In this document: piece by piece, positions 7,404 through 16,278 of the stretch
How the letters are laid out: every line of letters begins with the position of its first letter
Numbering within the stretch: position 1 is the first letter of the stretch
DNA from: Thermococcus celer Vu 13 = JCM 8558
Lineage (GTDB): Archaea; Methanobacteriota_B; Thermococci; Thermococcales; Thermococcaceae
Reading direction: 5' to 3'
DNA: 64,000 bases
NCBI RefSeq assembly: GCF_002214365.1
Contig: NZ_CP014854.1
Span: 1,785,092-1,849,091 of the forward strand
Program-made: the position numbers and the translations under genes
The notes under the pieces: generated by a model
What the model was told of the DNA's origin: nothing
The model's input: the letters and a program-made list of their open reading frames with translations, nothing else
The model's database searches: none

Positions 7404-8696
7404 TCAGGCTTCCTCCGGCCGTGCGGGGAGCAGGGCATCCCCAACGAGGCCAAAGCCAACGATGATTATTGCGAGCAACGCAGAGGCTATGTAAATTCCG
7501 CCTGCCTTGAAGGTCGTTATCAGGGCGTAGAGGCCGCCCAGCACGAATAGCAGGGCCGCGAGTACTCCTGCACCCATTGCCATCGGGGTTCTCTCCCTCG
7601 AGGCCAGAACCGGCCAGAGCTCGTACAATGACGTGAAGAATATTGAAACAGTTACCGCCTTGAGGGCCATATCCGCTATTGAGGGCGGGGAATCAAGGAT
7701 TCCAATGGCGAGCGCGGTTCCTATAAGGTATGTTGCCGCCCTGTTCCTCCCCGTTTTGAGCATTGACTGGATTATCTGGAGTCCCACCTCCGAAGCGGGG
7801 AGGAGACTGGTGAGTCCCGCAAAGAATATGGACGTCGCTATCAGGATGAGCAAAACCGGATAGTCTTTGAGGATGGTGGGCAACGCCCCCATGAACGCGA
7901 TAGCCCCTTCATCCCCGCCGTAGACGTACTCCAGAAGCCTATCGGGGGTTGAGGGAGCCACGGCGTAAACAAGTATGAGGGTCGAGAGAAGCCCGACGAT
8001 GAACTGTAGAAGTATCCCCGTCCCGACTATCAGCCTTGGGTTGAACCTCTCGTTGAGGAAGCTCCCTATCATCAGGTAGAAGGCGAACCCAAGGCCAACC
8101 CCGTATCCTGCCCTCAGCGCGGCGTCCCTGATCATGTCCAGGCTCGGAGAAGTCCTTGCGACGAGCATGTGTTTGGCCATTCCAAGGAACGTGGCGTTCT
8201 CGGGGATCTGGATCTTGAAGGCTATTGCCGTCACTATAACGGCAACGACGAGGAACAGAGAGCCAACGGCCATTATGGCGAAGGACTTCTCCTTGGCGCG
8301 TGTGAGAACCAGGAATATCAGTGCAAACATCAGCAACTTCGCGATTAACCTGCCCACGGTTCCGGTTCCGACGAAGGGGGCCAACAGGCTGAGCATCGTG
8401 TTGGCGGTGTAATAGGACAGGAAGAGGATCACGATGGTAAGTATGGCGACTATCATCGCCCTCCTCTGGATGAGCTTGTGGTAGAGCTCAACGAAGTAAT
8501 ACCCCGATTTCATCACCGTCTCCGTCTCCAGTATGGCCACGTACGCAAACAGCGCCAGGAACAGCACGTGCACTATCAGCCCCGTGAGACCGTACTCAAG
8601 CCAGAACTGCGGGAAGAGGCCCAGGGTTCCTACTCCGGTGGCGAAACCCGCCACCAAGAAGATCATGTAGACCGTCCACTTTTTAATCTCCTCCAT
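7404..8696 (-). CDS. Divergent sodium:neurotransmitter-symporter-like membrane protein
   Basis: A 430-residue protein with about 10-11 membrane segments. The first helix reads VAGFATGVGTLGLFPQF, aligning with the NSS/LeuT signature [14 protein letters not shown], so I place it in that superfamily. It is a distant member: LeuT Asn21, Asn27 (a Na+ ligand) and Arg30 (the outer gate) are Phe, Thr and Leu here, so substrate and ion coupling cannot be inferred. Start: GGGGGTGAGGATA precedes ATG 8696; the longer frame to 8741 lacks a ribosome site. It is transcribed in the same direction as, and downstream of, the phosphorylase gene. Confidence 0.65.
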   Translation of the reverse strand: MEEIKKWTVYMIFLVAGFATGVGTLGLFPQFWLEYGLTGLIVHVLFLALFAYVAILETETVMKSGYYFVELYHKLIQRRAMIVAILTIVILFLSYYTANTMLSLLAPFVGTGTVGRLIAKLLMFALIFLVLTRAKEKSFAIMAVGSLFLVVAVIVTAIAFKIQIPENATFLGMAKHMLVARTSPSLDMIRDAALRAGYGVGLGFAFYLMIGSFLNERFNPRLIVGTGILLQFIVGLLSTLILVYAVAPSTPDRLLEYVYGGDEGAIAFMGALPTILKDYPVLLILIATSIFFAGLTSLLPASEVGLQIIQSMLKTGRNRAATYLIGTALAIGILDSPPSIADMALKAVTVSIFFTSLYELWPVLASRERTPMAMGAGVLAALLFVLGGLYALITTFKAGGIYIASALLAIIIVGFGLVGDALLPARPEEA

Positions 8697-8840
8697 TATC
8701 CTCACCCCCAGCTGGATTTTACGTACCCCATTGGTGCACAACGGTTAAAAGGGTAACTCTCCATTCCGTAATGTATCCAAGATGGGTTGAATCCCCAAGT
8801 TTTATCACCGGGTTTGCAGAGACCATAAAATAGTAAAAAG

Positions 8841-11351
8841 TTACGGGGAAGAGGGTGGATCGAGGTTAACCCACCTGATCAGGCCGAGGAGGAACCTGTG
8901 GGGAAGCTTCTCGTGGTGCGGGTAAACCCTGAGCGCGTAGTGCCAGCACGGGTCGCCGAGGTGCCTCAGCACCGTTCCCTCGTAGGTGTAGAGCCACCTG
9001 TCCTCATCAAGCCTTTTTGGATGCCTCAGCTCGATGATGTGAGGGTTCTCGATATAGTAACCCTCTGCCTTCACCCCGTAGTAGAGCTCCACCTTTACAT
9101 CCTCCGGCTCCAGCCCATCGAGGTACAGCGTGACGTCAAGGCCACTTCCGTCGTCCCTCAAGTTGATGTTCTCTATCTTCACCTTGCCCCAGGACGCGGT
9201 AACGCGGTCCTTCCACGCGGCTATCTCCTTAGTACCCCTGTAGTTCTCCCTCGTCAGCCAGATGTGGTTGCTCATCGCCTTGGAGTAGAAACGGTCCATG
9301 TACTCCTTAACCATCCTGTGGGTGCTGAAGCGAGGGGCTATGCTCTTGATGCTCTCCTTCATCATGTATATCCATCTCTCGCGGTTGGAGTAGTAGGTGG
9401 GGATTATCTCCTTCTCGAGGAGGTCGTAGAGAGCTTGAGCATCCTTCGCATCGTCGGCCTCGGTTTCGGGTTCGGTCGTTTCATCGCCGATGACCCAGCC
9501 GTTCTTGCCGTTGTAGCCCTCGACCCACCAGCCGTCGTAGATGCTCGCGTTGAGGACGCCGTTGAGTCCCGCCTTCATGCCGCTCGTTCCACTCGCCTCC
9601 ATCGGCCTCCTCGGGTTGTTGAGCCACACATCAACCCCGGCCACCATGAACCTCGCGCTACCCATGTCGTAGTTCTCCAGAACGAATATCCTGCCCCTGA
9701 ACTCCGGCATCTGGCTGACCTCGTAGACCCGCCTGAGGAACTCCTTTCCGGCCTCGTCCATCGGGTGCGCCTTTCCACCGAAGACGAGATAGACGGGCCT
9801 TTCGGGGTTGTTTAGGATCCTCTTCAGCCTCTCAAGGTCCGTGAAGAGGAGGGTGGCCCGCTTGTATGTTGCGAAACGCCTGGCGAAACCGATTATAAGA
9901 GCGTTCTCGTCCATCTCGGGCAGGGGGTCATCGATTCCAAGGCGCTCGTTCCGCCTCAGGACCTTTCTCCTGAGGAGCTCTATGAACCCCCTCTTCGCCT
10001 CGAGGTGCGCCTCCCAGAGTTCCTCGTCGGGAATCCTCTCAACGGCGTACCAGATGCCTTCGATGTTGGTGTGTTCCCTCCAGACCTTTCCGAGGTAGCG
10101 GTCAAAGAGCTTCCTCATCTCGTTGTGAACCCACGTCATGGTGTGGATTCCGTTGGTTATGCCCTCGATCGGTATCTCGTCGAGCGGAACCTCCGGCCAG
10201 AGGTCCTTCCACATCCTCTTGCTGACCTCCGCGTGGAGTTTGCTCACGCCGTTAACGTAGCTCGACGTCCTGATGGCGAGGAGGGTCATGTTCAACTGGT
10301 CGCCTTCCCTCCCGAGTTCCAGAAGTTCTTCCCTTCCCTCGAGGAACCTGGAGAGACGTTTCTTTACCTCCTCAATCGGGAACCTGTCGTGACCAGCTGG
10401 AACGGGCGTGTGGGTGGTGAAGACCGTGGTTCCCCTGACGAGGCTGAGGGCCTCGGTGAAGGTCAGCCCCTCCTCCATGTACCAGATCATCCTCTGGAGG
10501 TTCGCGAAGGCGGGGTGCCCCTCGTTGAGGTGGACAACCCCGGGCTCTATCCCGAGGGCCTTGAGCAGTCTCATGCCGCCGATTCCGAGGAGTATCTCCT
10601 GCTTTATCCTCTTGTCCATCTCCGCGTTGTAGAGGTAGTCGCACACCGTCCTGTCCTCAGGCCTGTTCTCGGGCACGTCCGTGTCGAGGAGGTATATCCT
10701 CACCCTGCCAACGATGACCTCGAAGGCCCTCGCGTAGACGATTCTATCCTCTACGGGAACCTCCACCAGCAGGGGCCTTCCGTCCCTTCCGAGGACGGGC
10801 TTGATGGGCATCTCCTCCGGTTTGTACTCCGGAAAAACCTCCCTCTGCCTTCCATCTTTGTCTATCTCCTGCCTGAAGTAGCCGTGCTTGTAGAGGAGGC
10901 CTACGGCTATGAAGGGCAGTCCGAGGTCGCTCGCGGTCTTAACGTGGTCCCCGGCGAGGATTCCCAGGCCGCCGGAGTAGATGGGCAGGCTCCGGCTTAT
11001 CCCGTACTCCATGCACAGGTACACTATGGGCTTGTCCCACTTGGGGTAATTCGTGGAGAACCACGTAGAGGAGGGGTTCATGTAGGCCTCGAACTGGTCC
11101 ATAACGAGCTCGTATAGGTTCATGAAGTTGTCGTCCCTGAGGAGCTCGCGGAAGCGGCTCCGGGGAACGTCAAGGATGAGTTTAACGGGGTTCTTGTGCT
11201 CCATCCAGAGCTCGGGGTCGATGTACTCCCAGAGCTTCGTGGCACGTCTGTTCCAGCTCCACCAGTAGTTGTAGGCAAGCTCCGCCAGGTCCTTCAGCGG
11301 ATGGGGAAGCTTCTCCCTGATTACATCCTGGGTATTGAAAACCTCTGCCAT
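8841..11351 (-). CDS. malP: Maltodextrin (alpha-glucan) phosphorylase
   Basis: An 836-residue glycosyltransferase family 35 enzyme that phosphorolyses maltodextrins to glucose-1-phosphate in the cytoplasm. The PLP site is visible in EASGTSGMKAGLNGVLN near residue 590-606. The N-terminal half has EYGISRSLPIYSGGLG, typical of the short archaeal/Thermotoga-type phosphorylases (about 840 residues). ATG 11351 follows GGGTGATTGCC; the frame to GTG 11360 includes that ribosome site. A TGM-like operator lies between the TATA box and the start, suggesting repression by a TrmB-type regulator when maltodextrin is absent. Confidence 0.93.
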   Translation of the reverse strand: MAEVFNTQDVIREKLPHPLKDLAELAYNYWWSWNRRATKLWEYIDPELWMEHKNPVKLILDVPRSRFRELLRDDNFMNLYELVMDQFEAYMNPSSTWFSTNYPKWDKPIVYLCMEYGISRSLPIYSGGLGILAGDHVKTASDLGLPFIAVGLLYKHGYFRQEIDKDGRQREVFPEYKPEEMPIKPVLGRDGRPLLVEVPVEDRIVYARAFEVIVGRVRIYLLDTDVPENRPEDRTVCDYLYNAEMDKRIKQEILLGIGGMRLLKALGIEPGVVHLNEGHPAFANLQRMIWYMEEGLTFTEALSLVRGTTVFTTHTPVPAGHDRFPIEEVKKRLSRFLEGREELLELGREGDQLNMTLLAIRTSSYVNGVSKLHAEVSKRMWKDLWPEVPLDEIPIEGITNGIHTMTWVHNEMRKLFDRYLGKVWREHTNIEGIWYAVERIPDEELWEAHLEAKRGFIELLRRKVLRRNERLGIDDPLPEMDENALIIGFARRFATYKRATLLFTDLERLKRILNNPERPVYLVFGGKAHPMDEAGKEFLRRVYEVSQMPEFRGRIFVLENYDMGSARFMVAGVDVWLNNPRRPMEASGTSGMKAGLNGVLNASIYDGWWVEGYNGKNGWVIGDETTEPETEADDAKDAQALYDLLEKEIIPTYYSNRERWIYMMKESIKSIAPRFSTHRMVKEYMDRFYSKAMSNHIWLTRENYRGTKEIAAWKDRVTASWGKVKIENINLRDDGSGLDVTLYLDGLEPEDVKVELYYGVKAEGYYIENPHIIELRHPKRLDEDRWLYTYEGTVLRHLGDPCWHYALRVYPHHEKLPHRFLLGLIRWVNLDPPSSP

Positions 11352-11365
11352 GGCAATCACCCGTG

Positions 11366-11382
11366 TATCATTATGGGTGATA
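11366..11382. promoter_or_regulatory. TGM-like operator of the phosphorylase gene
   Basis: TATCAT-N5-GTGATA matches the Thermococcales glycolytic motif TATCAC-N5-GTGATA at 11 of 12 positions. It lies between the predicted TATA box (about 11400-11408, minus strand) and the start codon, overlapping the expected transcription start. In Thermococcus, glycolytic genes with the motif on this side of the TATA box are repressed by Tgr/TrmBL1 without maltooligosaccharide (established). That it does so here is inferred. Confidence 0.75.
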
Positions 11383-11391
11383 CGTGTTCGG

Positions 11392-11410
11392 GGTCGACCT
11401 TAAAAAGCCT
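11392..11410 (-). promoter_or_regulatory. malP promoter TATA region
   Basis: On the minus strand GGCTTTTTAAGG, a BRE/TATA-like element, lies about 50 bases before the start codon. A transcript would begin near 11375, inside the TGM-like operator. Assigned from sequence and spacing. Confidence 0.55.
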
Positions 11411-11450
11411 GCCGCTCGGCGTTTGACGAAAAAGAGATGAAAAGAGGGGT

Positions 11451-13325
11451 TCACCCCTCGAGGGCGAAGGGGCTTATGTAGTCCCCGTACCTCTCCCTCG
11501 CCTCAAGGAGACGCCTCCTCTCCTCCTCAAGGACCTCGAAGAGCTCCCCGGGGACGTCCTTAACCTGCTCGCGGTATATCCTCTCTATCCGCTCTATCTT
11601 GGCGAGCAGCTCCGGAACCCGTATCGTGAACTGCTTCTCGTAGTCCTCCCTCGTGTACTCCTTGTTGAGAACCTCCCTGAAGAGTCTCCTCAGGTCCTCG
11701 TACTTCGGGATGTAACCGATGGGCGTTTCTATCGCGTCGACGTCCCCGTGAACCCTGAGCTCCATCCACTTGAGCCAGACGCCCTTGTCGAGCTTGCGGT
11801 TGAGCCAGTTGCCCTCCTCGTCGCGGAGGAAGTAGTTGACCGCGAATATCTTCGGTGCCTTCCTGAGCTTTTCGCCGAAGCGTAGGTAGTTCTCTATGTA
11901 CTCACCGAGGTGGACGCTCATGAAGTCGAGTATGGCCATGGCGTTGAACTGCCTGACGCCCTCCCTGCCGAGCGTCGCGGCCGTCGTCTCGCTCTCGAGC
12001 GAGGCCCCCATTGTGATAACGCCGTGCTTCCAGTCGAAGGACTCCCTGACCGGTGGCCAGGTGTCCCTGTCGCGGCCGCCGAATATCATTCCGCCGAGCT
12101 CGACGCCGCATGGAGCTTCGAGGGCCTCCATGTCCACGTTCGGGAAGTGCTCGAGGCTAACCGTGAAGCGGGCGTTCTTGTGACTGGGCGGTATCTCGTT
12201 CCCTTCAGCGTCCCTCTTGCCCCTCCACCATTTTCCGCTGTGGTTCTCTCCCTCGTCCGGTATCTCCACGCCCATATCGTTCCAGTAGGGCTTCCCGTCC
12301 TTGACGAGGACGTTGGAGAAGATTATCTCGACCGGGGAGTGGAGGACCTTCCAGATGATGGGGTCGTCCTCCGGGTTGACGCCCTGGATTATACCGAAGA
12401 CGCCCTTCTCAACGTTAGCCGCCCTCGCGACGCCGTTGAAGGGGACTATGAAGCTCAAATCGTCGCCGACTATGTTCTCCCAGCTTATCATGGCGGTGGA
12501 GGTCTTCCCGCACATGCTCGGGTAGGCCCCCGTGAAGTACGTCTTCCTGCCGTTGGGGCCGTTGACGCGCATCAGGAACATGTGCTCGCTCAGCCAGCCC
12601 TCCCTAACCGCCTTGGCTATCGTCAGCCTGAACGCTGGCTTCTTGAGTCCTATTGTGTTCCCGCCGTACTGGGTGTTGACGGAGTAAACGGTCTCCTCCT
12701 GAAGGTCTATGTAAATCCGCCTCTTATCGAGGTTCTTGCTGGTCTTCCTCTCGTCGAGCTCCCCTGCCGAGTGGACGAAGCGGAAGAAGTCCGCGTTTCT
12801 CCCAAGGCGTTTGAACTCCTCGTAACCCTTCCTGTAGAGGATGAACTCGGAGTGGGCCACGTAGGCGGAATCGGTTAGCTGGACGGCCGGAATCGTGAAA
12901 ACCGAGTTCCTCGGTCCGAGGACGAAGAAGCACACGAAGAGCTCCTTGCCCTTCATTATTCCCTTCATGAGCTCCCTTATCTCCCTCAGTCCCTCCTCCC
13001 TGTCCTTCGTGTTCAGGAAGGGGATCTCCTTTCCACCGGGAACGAGGATCCTCGTGTTGGCCTTGTCCCTCGCCTGGTCGTAGTAGTTGTCGTAGTGGAC
13101 GGTGTGGTTAGGTGTCTCCAAAGGCTTCTCCTCGCCGTAATAGAGGGCCTTCCAGCGGACGTAGTTCTCGTCCCCCTCACCGTCGGTGCACACGAAGACC
13201 CTATCCGGCTCGAGCCACTCTATCCACCCCGCCAGAAACTCGTGGAGTTTGGGGTTATCTATCGCCCTTATCTTTTCGAACTGCTCCCTATCGAGGAGTT
13301 TTTCAAGCCTCTCGAGGGCGTTCAT
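11451..13325 (-). CDS. pckA: Phosphoenolpyruvate carboxykinase (GTP)
   Basis: A 624-residue GTP-type PEPCK, which converts oxaloacetate and GTP to PEP at the entry to gluconeogenesis. Visible: the P-loop-like FTGAYPSMCGKTSTAM near 266-281 (with the reactive Cys of GTP enzymes) and the downstream GGRDRDTWPPVRESFDWKHG segment. Length fits the family (about 600-620). Start: GGAGGCGATGTT precedes ATG 13325; ten more in-frame codons upstream lack a ribosome site. It lies upstream of malP in the same direction, 99 bases away. I found no TGM operator upstream of this gene. Confidence 0.95.
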   Translation of the reverse strand: MNALERLEKLLDREQFEKIRAIDNPKLHEFLAGWIEWLEPDRVFVCTDGEGDENYVRWKALYYGEEKPLETPNHTVHYDNYYDQARDKANTRILVPGGKEIPFLNTKDREEGLREIRELMKGIMKGKELFVCFFVLGPRNSVFTIPAVQLTDSAYVAHSEFILYRKGYEEFKRLGRNADFFRFVHSAGELDERKTSKNLDKRRIYIDLQEETVYSVNTQYGGNTIGLKKPAFRLTIAKAVREGWLSEHMFLMRVNGPNGRKTYFTGAYPSMCGKTSTAMISWENIVGDDLSFIVPFNGVARAANVEKGVFGIIQGVNPEDDPIIWKVLHSPVEIIFSNVLVKDGKPYWNDMGVEIPDEGENHSGKWWRGKRDAEGNEIPPSHKNARFTVSLEHFPNVDMEALEAPCGVELGGMIFGGRDRDTWPPVRESFDWKHGVITMGASLESETTAATLGREGVRQFNAMAILDFMSVHLGEYIENYLRFGEKLRKAPKIFAVNYFLRDEEGNWLNRKLDKGVWLKWMELRVHGDVDAIETPIGYIPKYEDLRRLFREVLNKEYTREDYEKQFTIRVPELLAKIERIERIYREQVKDVPGELFEVLEEERRRLLEARERYGDYISPFALEG

Positions 13326-13504
13326 AACATCGCCTCCGATGGGAGTTGGTCTCACTCTTAAAAATCCTTTGTCGTCCTGACCGGCGCAAATTGAAACATC
13401 GACCGCTGGTCGTCATAGTTAAAGCAATTTAATCCACCATATTGCCAAAATGACGGCCCAAGGAAATCCCGTGATTGTTGAGCGACGTTTCTTCATCCCT
13501 GCGC

Positions 13505-13527
13505 AAAGTATATTAACCGGTGGTGAT
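13505..13527 (+). promoter_or_regulatory. Promoter and ribosome site of the NDP-sugar pyrophosphorylase gene
   Basis: CAAAGTATATTAACC (TATA about 13508-13515) is followed by GGTGGTGAT at 13517-13525, 10 bases before ATG 13536. The leader is therefore very short. The preceding 180 bases back to pckA hold nothing else that I can recognise. Confidence 0.55.
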
Positions 13528-13535
13528 ATACTACG

Positions 13536-14633
13536 ATGGTGCGCGTAATGAAGGCGGTGGTTCTTGCAGGTGGCAGGGGCACGAGGCTCCTTCCGCTGAC
13601 TGTCTACAGGCCAAAGCCGATGATACCCTTCTTCAACAGGCCGCTGATGGAGTACATCGTTCAGAAACTTGCCGAGACCGGCGTCGATGAGATATACGTT
13701 CTTGTCGGATACCTGAAGGAGCGCATAATGGAGTACTTCGGGGACGGGAGCAAATGGGGGCTCGAGATCCACTACTCGGACAAGGACAACGTGAAGCTCG
13801 GCACGGCGGGGGCCACCAAGAAGGTAGCGAGGGAAATGGACGAGGCGTTCTTCGTCGTCTCAAGCGACGTGCTCACGAACCTTGACTTAAAGGCCCTCTA
13901 TGACTACCACCACGAGAAAAAGGCCCTCGCGACGGTAGCCCTATCGGAGGTGGACGACCCAACACAATACGGCATTGCGATAATCAACGAAGACGGCAGG
14001 ATCCTCCGCTTCAAGGAGAAGCCAAAGCCGGAGGAGGCCTTCAGCAACCTCGTCAACGCGGGCATCTACGTCTTCGAGCCCGAGGCCTTTGACCTGGTTC
14101 CGAAGGGAAAGAACTTCGACTTCTCCAGGGACCTCTTCCCCCGGATGCTCGAGAACGATCTGCCCCTCTACGGGTTTCCGTTCAGCGAGTACTGGAACGA
14201 CGTCGGGAGACCATCGAGCTACCTTCAGGCTATAGAGGACGTCTTCCTCGGCAGGTTGCACCTACCGGGCCTCAGAACGGAGGGCCTCAAGGGCAACCTC
14301 GAGTACGGGGGAGCGCTCGTGACGGGAAAACGTTGCATACTGAGGAAACCCGAGATAAGGGGCTTCGCCGTTCTCGGCGATGAGGTGGAAATCGGCAGAA
14401 ACGTTAAAATAGAACGTTCGGTGATATTCTCGGGGGCGGTCATAGGGGAGGGCACCGAGATCAAGGAGGCCATAATAGGGGAAAACGTCCGCATCGGCAG
14501 GGGTGTCCTCGTACAGCCGGGTAGCGTTATAGGCGACAACACGCTCATCGAGGACTTCAGCAAGATAGGCTCCAACGTTAAGATATGGGTGGAGTCAAGG
14601 ATAGGTGGGGAGAGTATAATACTCCCGGATTGA
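13536..14633 (+). CDS. NDP-sugar pyrophosphorylase with C-terminal beta-helix (mannose/glucose-1-P nucleotidyltransferase)
   Basis: A 365-residue sugar nucleotidyltransferase forming an NDP-sugar from NTP and a sugar-1-phosphate. The N-terminal Rossmann-like domain shows LAGGRGTRLLPLT (9-21), RPKPMIPFFNRP and FKEKP (near 155). The C-terminal third (about 250-360) is made of hexapeptide repeats (VIGEGTEI, IIGENVRIGRG, VIGDNTLI) forming a left-handed beta-helix. The layout is that of GMP-mannose/glucose-1-phosphate enzymes; the sugar cannot be decided. It lies 10 bases before a mutase-like gene, a pair that is fused in some other organisms. Confidence 0.85.
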   Translation: MVRVMKAVVLAGGRGTRLLPLTVYRPKPMIPFFNRPLMEYIVQKLAETGVDEIYVLVGYLKERIMEYFGDGSKWGLEIHYSDKDNVKLGTAGATKKVAREMDEAFFVVSSDVLTNLDLKALYDYHHEKKALATVALSEVDDPTQYGIAIINEDGRILRFKEKPKPEEAFSNLVNAGIYVFEPEAFDLVPKGKNFDFSRDLFPRMLENDLPLYGFPFSEYWNDVGRPSSYLQAIEDVFLGRLHLPGLRTEGLKGNLEYGGALVTGKRCILRKPEIRGFAVLGDEVEIGRNVKIERSVIFSGAVIGEGTEIKEAIIGENVRIGRGVLVQPGSVIGDNTLIEDFSKIGSNVKIWVESRIGGESIILPD

Positions 14634-14643
14634 GGTGGTGGAG

Positions 14644-15351
14644 ATGGAAGTGTACCATTCCCAGAGTTTCAACCCCGAAGAACTCGCCCTCCTTGGAAGG
14701 GCGATAGGAACGATATCCCACGGAACGATAATAGTTGGAAGGGATGGCAGGGCCATATCCAGGTACGGAAAGCGTGCCATGGTAGTTGGAATAGTCAGCA
14801 CGGGCTCAACCATAATGGACGTCCGTCTGATTCCGCTTATAGCGCTGAAGGACTTCGCCATGAGGAAGGGTCTCCCGCTGGCGTACGTCTACTACCACGG
14901 TGGGGTCAGGGTTTACGTGAGCGGGCTCGACACCGAGGAGATCGACGCCATACTGCAGAGCAGGAACTTCATAGAGGCCCAGCCCAACGACATCGGCGCG
15001 ACGGTCTATTACCCGAACGCCCTCGACGACTTCCTCCACGAGGTCTTCAAGCACTACAACTTCCGGGTTGAGGGCAAGGCCCTGGTTGACGCCATGAACA
15101 CCCCTGCAGTGCTCTTCTTCCCGCGTATGAGCGACCACTTCGGCTTCGAAACCGAGCTGATAAACGACATGATGACGAGCTACATCCCGCCGAAGCCCAA
15201 GGAGGTCTTCCTCCACAAGCTCGGGAAGGGCGACTACGACTTCGGACTGCGCTTCAGGCCCGATGGCATCGTCGAGTTCTACCGGGAGGGTGAGGAACTC
15301 GAGTTCGGTAGCGTGTGGAAGCTCCTCGACCACATGAAGAAGAGTCTTTGA
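14644..15351 (+). CDS. Shortened phosphohexomutase-like protein without catalytic serine
   Basis: A 235-residue protein that I read as the first two domains of the phosphomannomutase/phosphoglucomutase fold. IIVGRDGRAISRYG (about 24-37) matches the domain I VVGRDGR motif. The later ALVDAMNTPAVLFFPRMSDHFGF segment matches the domain II start (VVDxxNGxG...lG). Where active mutases have TASHNP this protein has a YYHGGVRVYV strand, so the phosphoserine loop is gone. Domains III and IV are missing too; full enzymes have about 450 residues. It is therefore probably not a mutase but a structural or regulatory partner of the pyrophosphorylase. ATG 14644 follows GAGGTGGTGGAG. Confidence 0.55.
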   Translation: MEVYHSQSFNPEELALLGRAIGTISHGTIIVGRDGRAISRYGKRAMVVGIVSTGSTIMDVRLIPLIALKDFAMRKGLPLAYVYYHGGVRVYVSGLDTEEIDAILQSRNFIEAQPNDIGATVYYPNALDDFLHEVFKHYNFRVEGKALVDAMNTPAVLFFPRMSDHFGFETELINDMMTSYIPPKPKEVFLHKLGKGDYDFGLRFRPDGIVEFYREGEELEFGSVWKLLDHMKKSL

Positions 15352-15441
15352 ACCGTTTACCCTTTTTACATATCGGAATCCCCGGGAGAAAAGGGTTAAA
15401 AGGGGCGATCCCAATCCTCGTTCGTTTTGGGGGTGGCATCT

Positions 15442-16065
15442 GTGGGAGCGTTCATAGTCATGGAAGGCATCGATGGCGCGGGTAAATCAACGCAGGCAAG
15501 GCTTTTGGCGAAGTGGTTCGAGGATAAGGGTTACGAAGTGATCCTTACGAAAGAGCCAACCGATACAGCCTTTGGGAAGCTGATAAGGAGGCTCGTTCTA
15601 ACGGGTGGTAAAGAGGGAATAATCGACGGTTCAAGGATAAGCCACGAGGCGGAGGCACTTCTGTTCGCCGCCGACAGGGCGGAGCACGTTGCGAAGCTCA
15701 TAAAACCTTCCCTCGAGGCGGGTAAAATCGTCATATCCGATCGCTACTTCTACTCGTCCCTCGCTTACCAGTGGGCCCGGGGCCTCGACCTCGAGTGGTT
15801 GATCGACTTGAATCGTTTCGCCGTTCGGCCGGACATCGTGATCCTCCTCGACCTACCAGTCAAGGAGAGCATGAAGCGCATCAACGGGAGGAGCATAAAG
15901 AGCGAGTTCGATAAAATAGCGGAGCTCCAGAGGAGGGTGCGCGAGAACTACCTCAAGCTGGCGGAGCGCTTCCCGGAGATGAGGATAGTGAACGCCCTCG
16001 CGAGCGTCGAGGACATCCACAACGACATAGTTGCGCTGGTCGAGCACGAGCTCTTCAAGGATTAG
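15442..16065 (+). CDS. tmk: Thymidylate kinase
   Basis: A 207-residue kinase phosphorylating dTMP to dTDP. P-loop GIDGAGKST lies at residues 9-17, the [11 protein letters not shown] motif (the DRY/H site binding dTMP) near 95-105, and a short lid with Arg residues near 135-145. GGGGGTGGCATCT is the ribosome site for GTG 15442; the frame to TTG 15427 lacks one. The upstream GGGTTAAAAGG (about 15393-15403) could be its TATA element. Confidence 0.93.
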   Translation: MGAFIVMEGIDGAGKSTQARLLAKWFEDKGYEVILTKEPTDTAFGKLIRRLVLTGGKEGIIDGSRISHEAEALLFAADRAEHVAKLIKPSLEAGKIVISDRYFYSSLAYQWARGLDLEWLIDLNRFAVRPDIVILLDLPVKESMKRINGRSIKSEFDKIAELQRRVRENYLKLAERFPEMRIVNALASVEDIHNDIVALVEHELFKD

Positions 16066-16171
16066 GGGTCGGCCAGTGCCAGTCTCTTCATCAAGCTCCG
16101 ACCGGTAAACGCTCTTCATCCCCCCTCCATCCTCGGCGGACCCTTTTTAAAACCTTGGCATCGACTTCCTC

Positions 16172-16231
16172 CGGCCGATGACGAGCGTTAGCCACGCTGA
16201 GCGGTGAGGAGAAGAGGGTTAGCCGAGGCCG
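16172..16231 (+). ncRNA. Candidate C/D box guide sRNA
   Basis: In the 213-base gap after tmk all parts of an archaeal C/D sRNA are present in order: terminal stem CGGCC (16172-16176), C box ATGACGA (16178-16184), a 12-nt guide, D' box CTGA (16197-16200), spacer GCG, C' box GTGAGGA (16204-16210), a 12-nt guide, D-like box CCGA (16223-16226) and the closing stem GGCCG. Both guides have the 12-nt length typical of Pyrococcus sRNAs. The C, C' and D boxes each differ from consensus at one base. Targets for 2'-O-methylation were not identified. Confidence 0.6.
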
Positions 16232-16278
16232 TTCTCGTGATTCAAAGGTGAAAAGAAAGCAGATCGAATAAAAGGGTA

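Noticed and set aside
13326-13535. Possible C/D box RNA on the minus strand (ATGACGA at about 13410) upstream of pckA
   Set aside because: No D or D' box at proper spacing and no closing stem.
14644-15351. First thought to be an archaeal IMP cyclohydrolase (PurO)
   Set aside because: The VGRDGR motif and the VDAMN segment fit phosphohexomutase domains I-II, and no PurO motif could be found.
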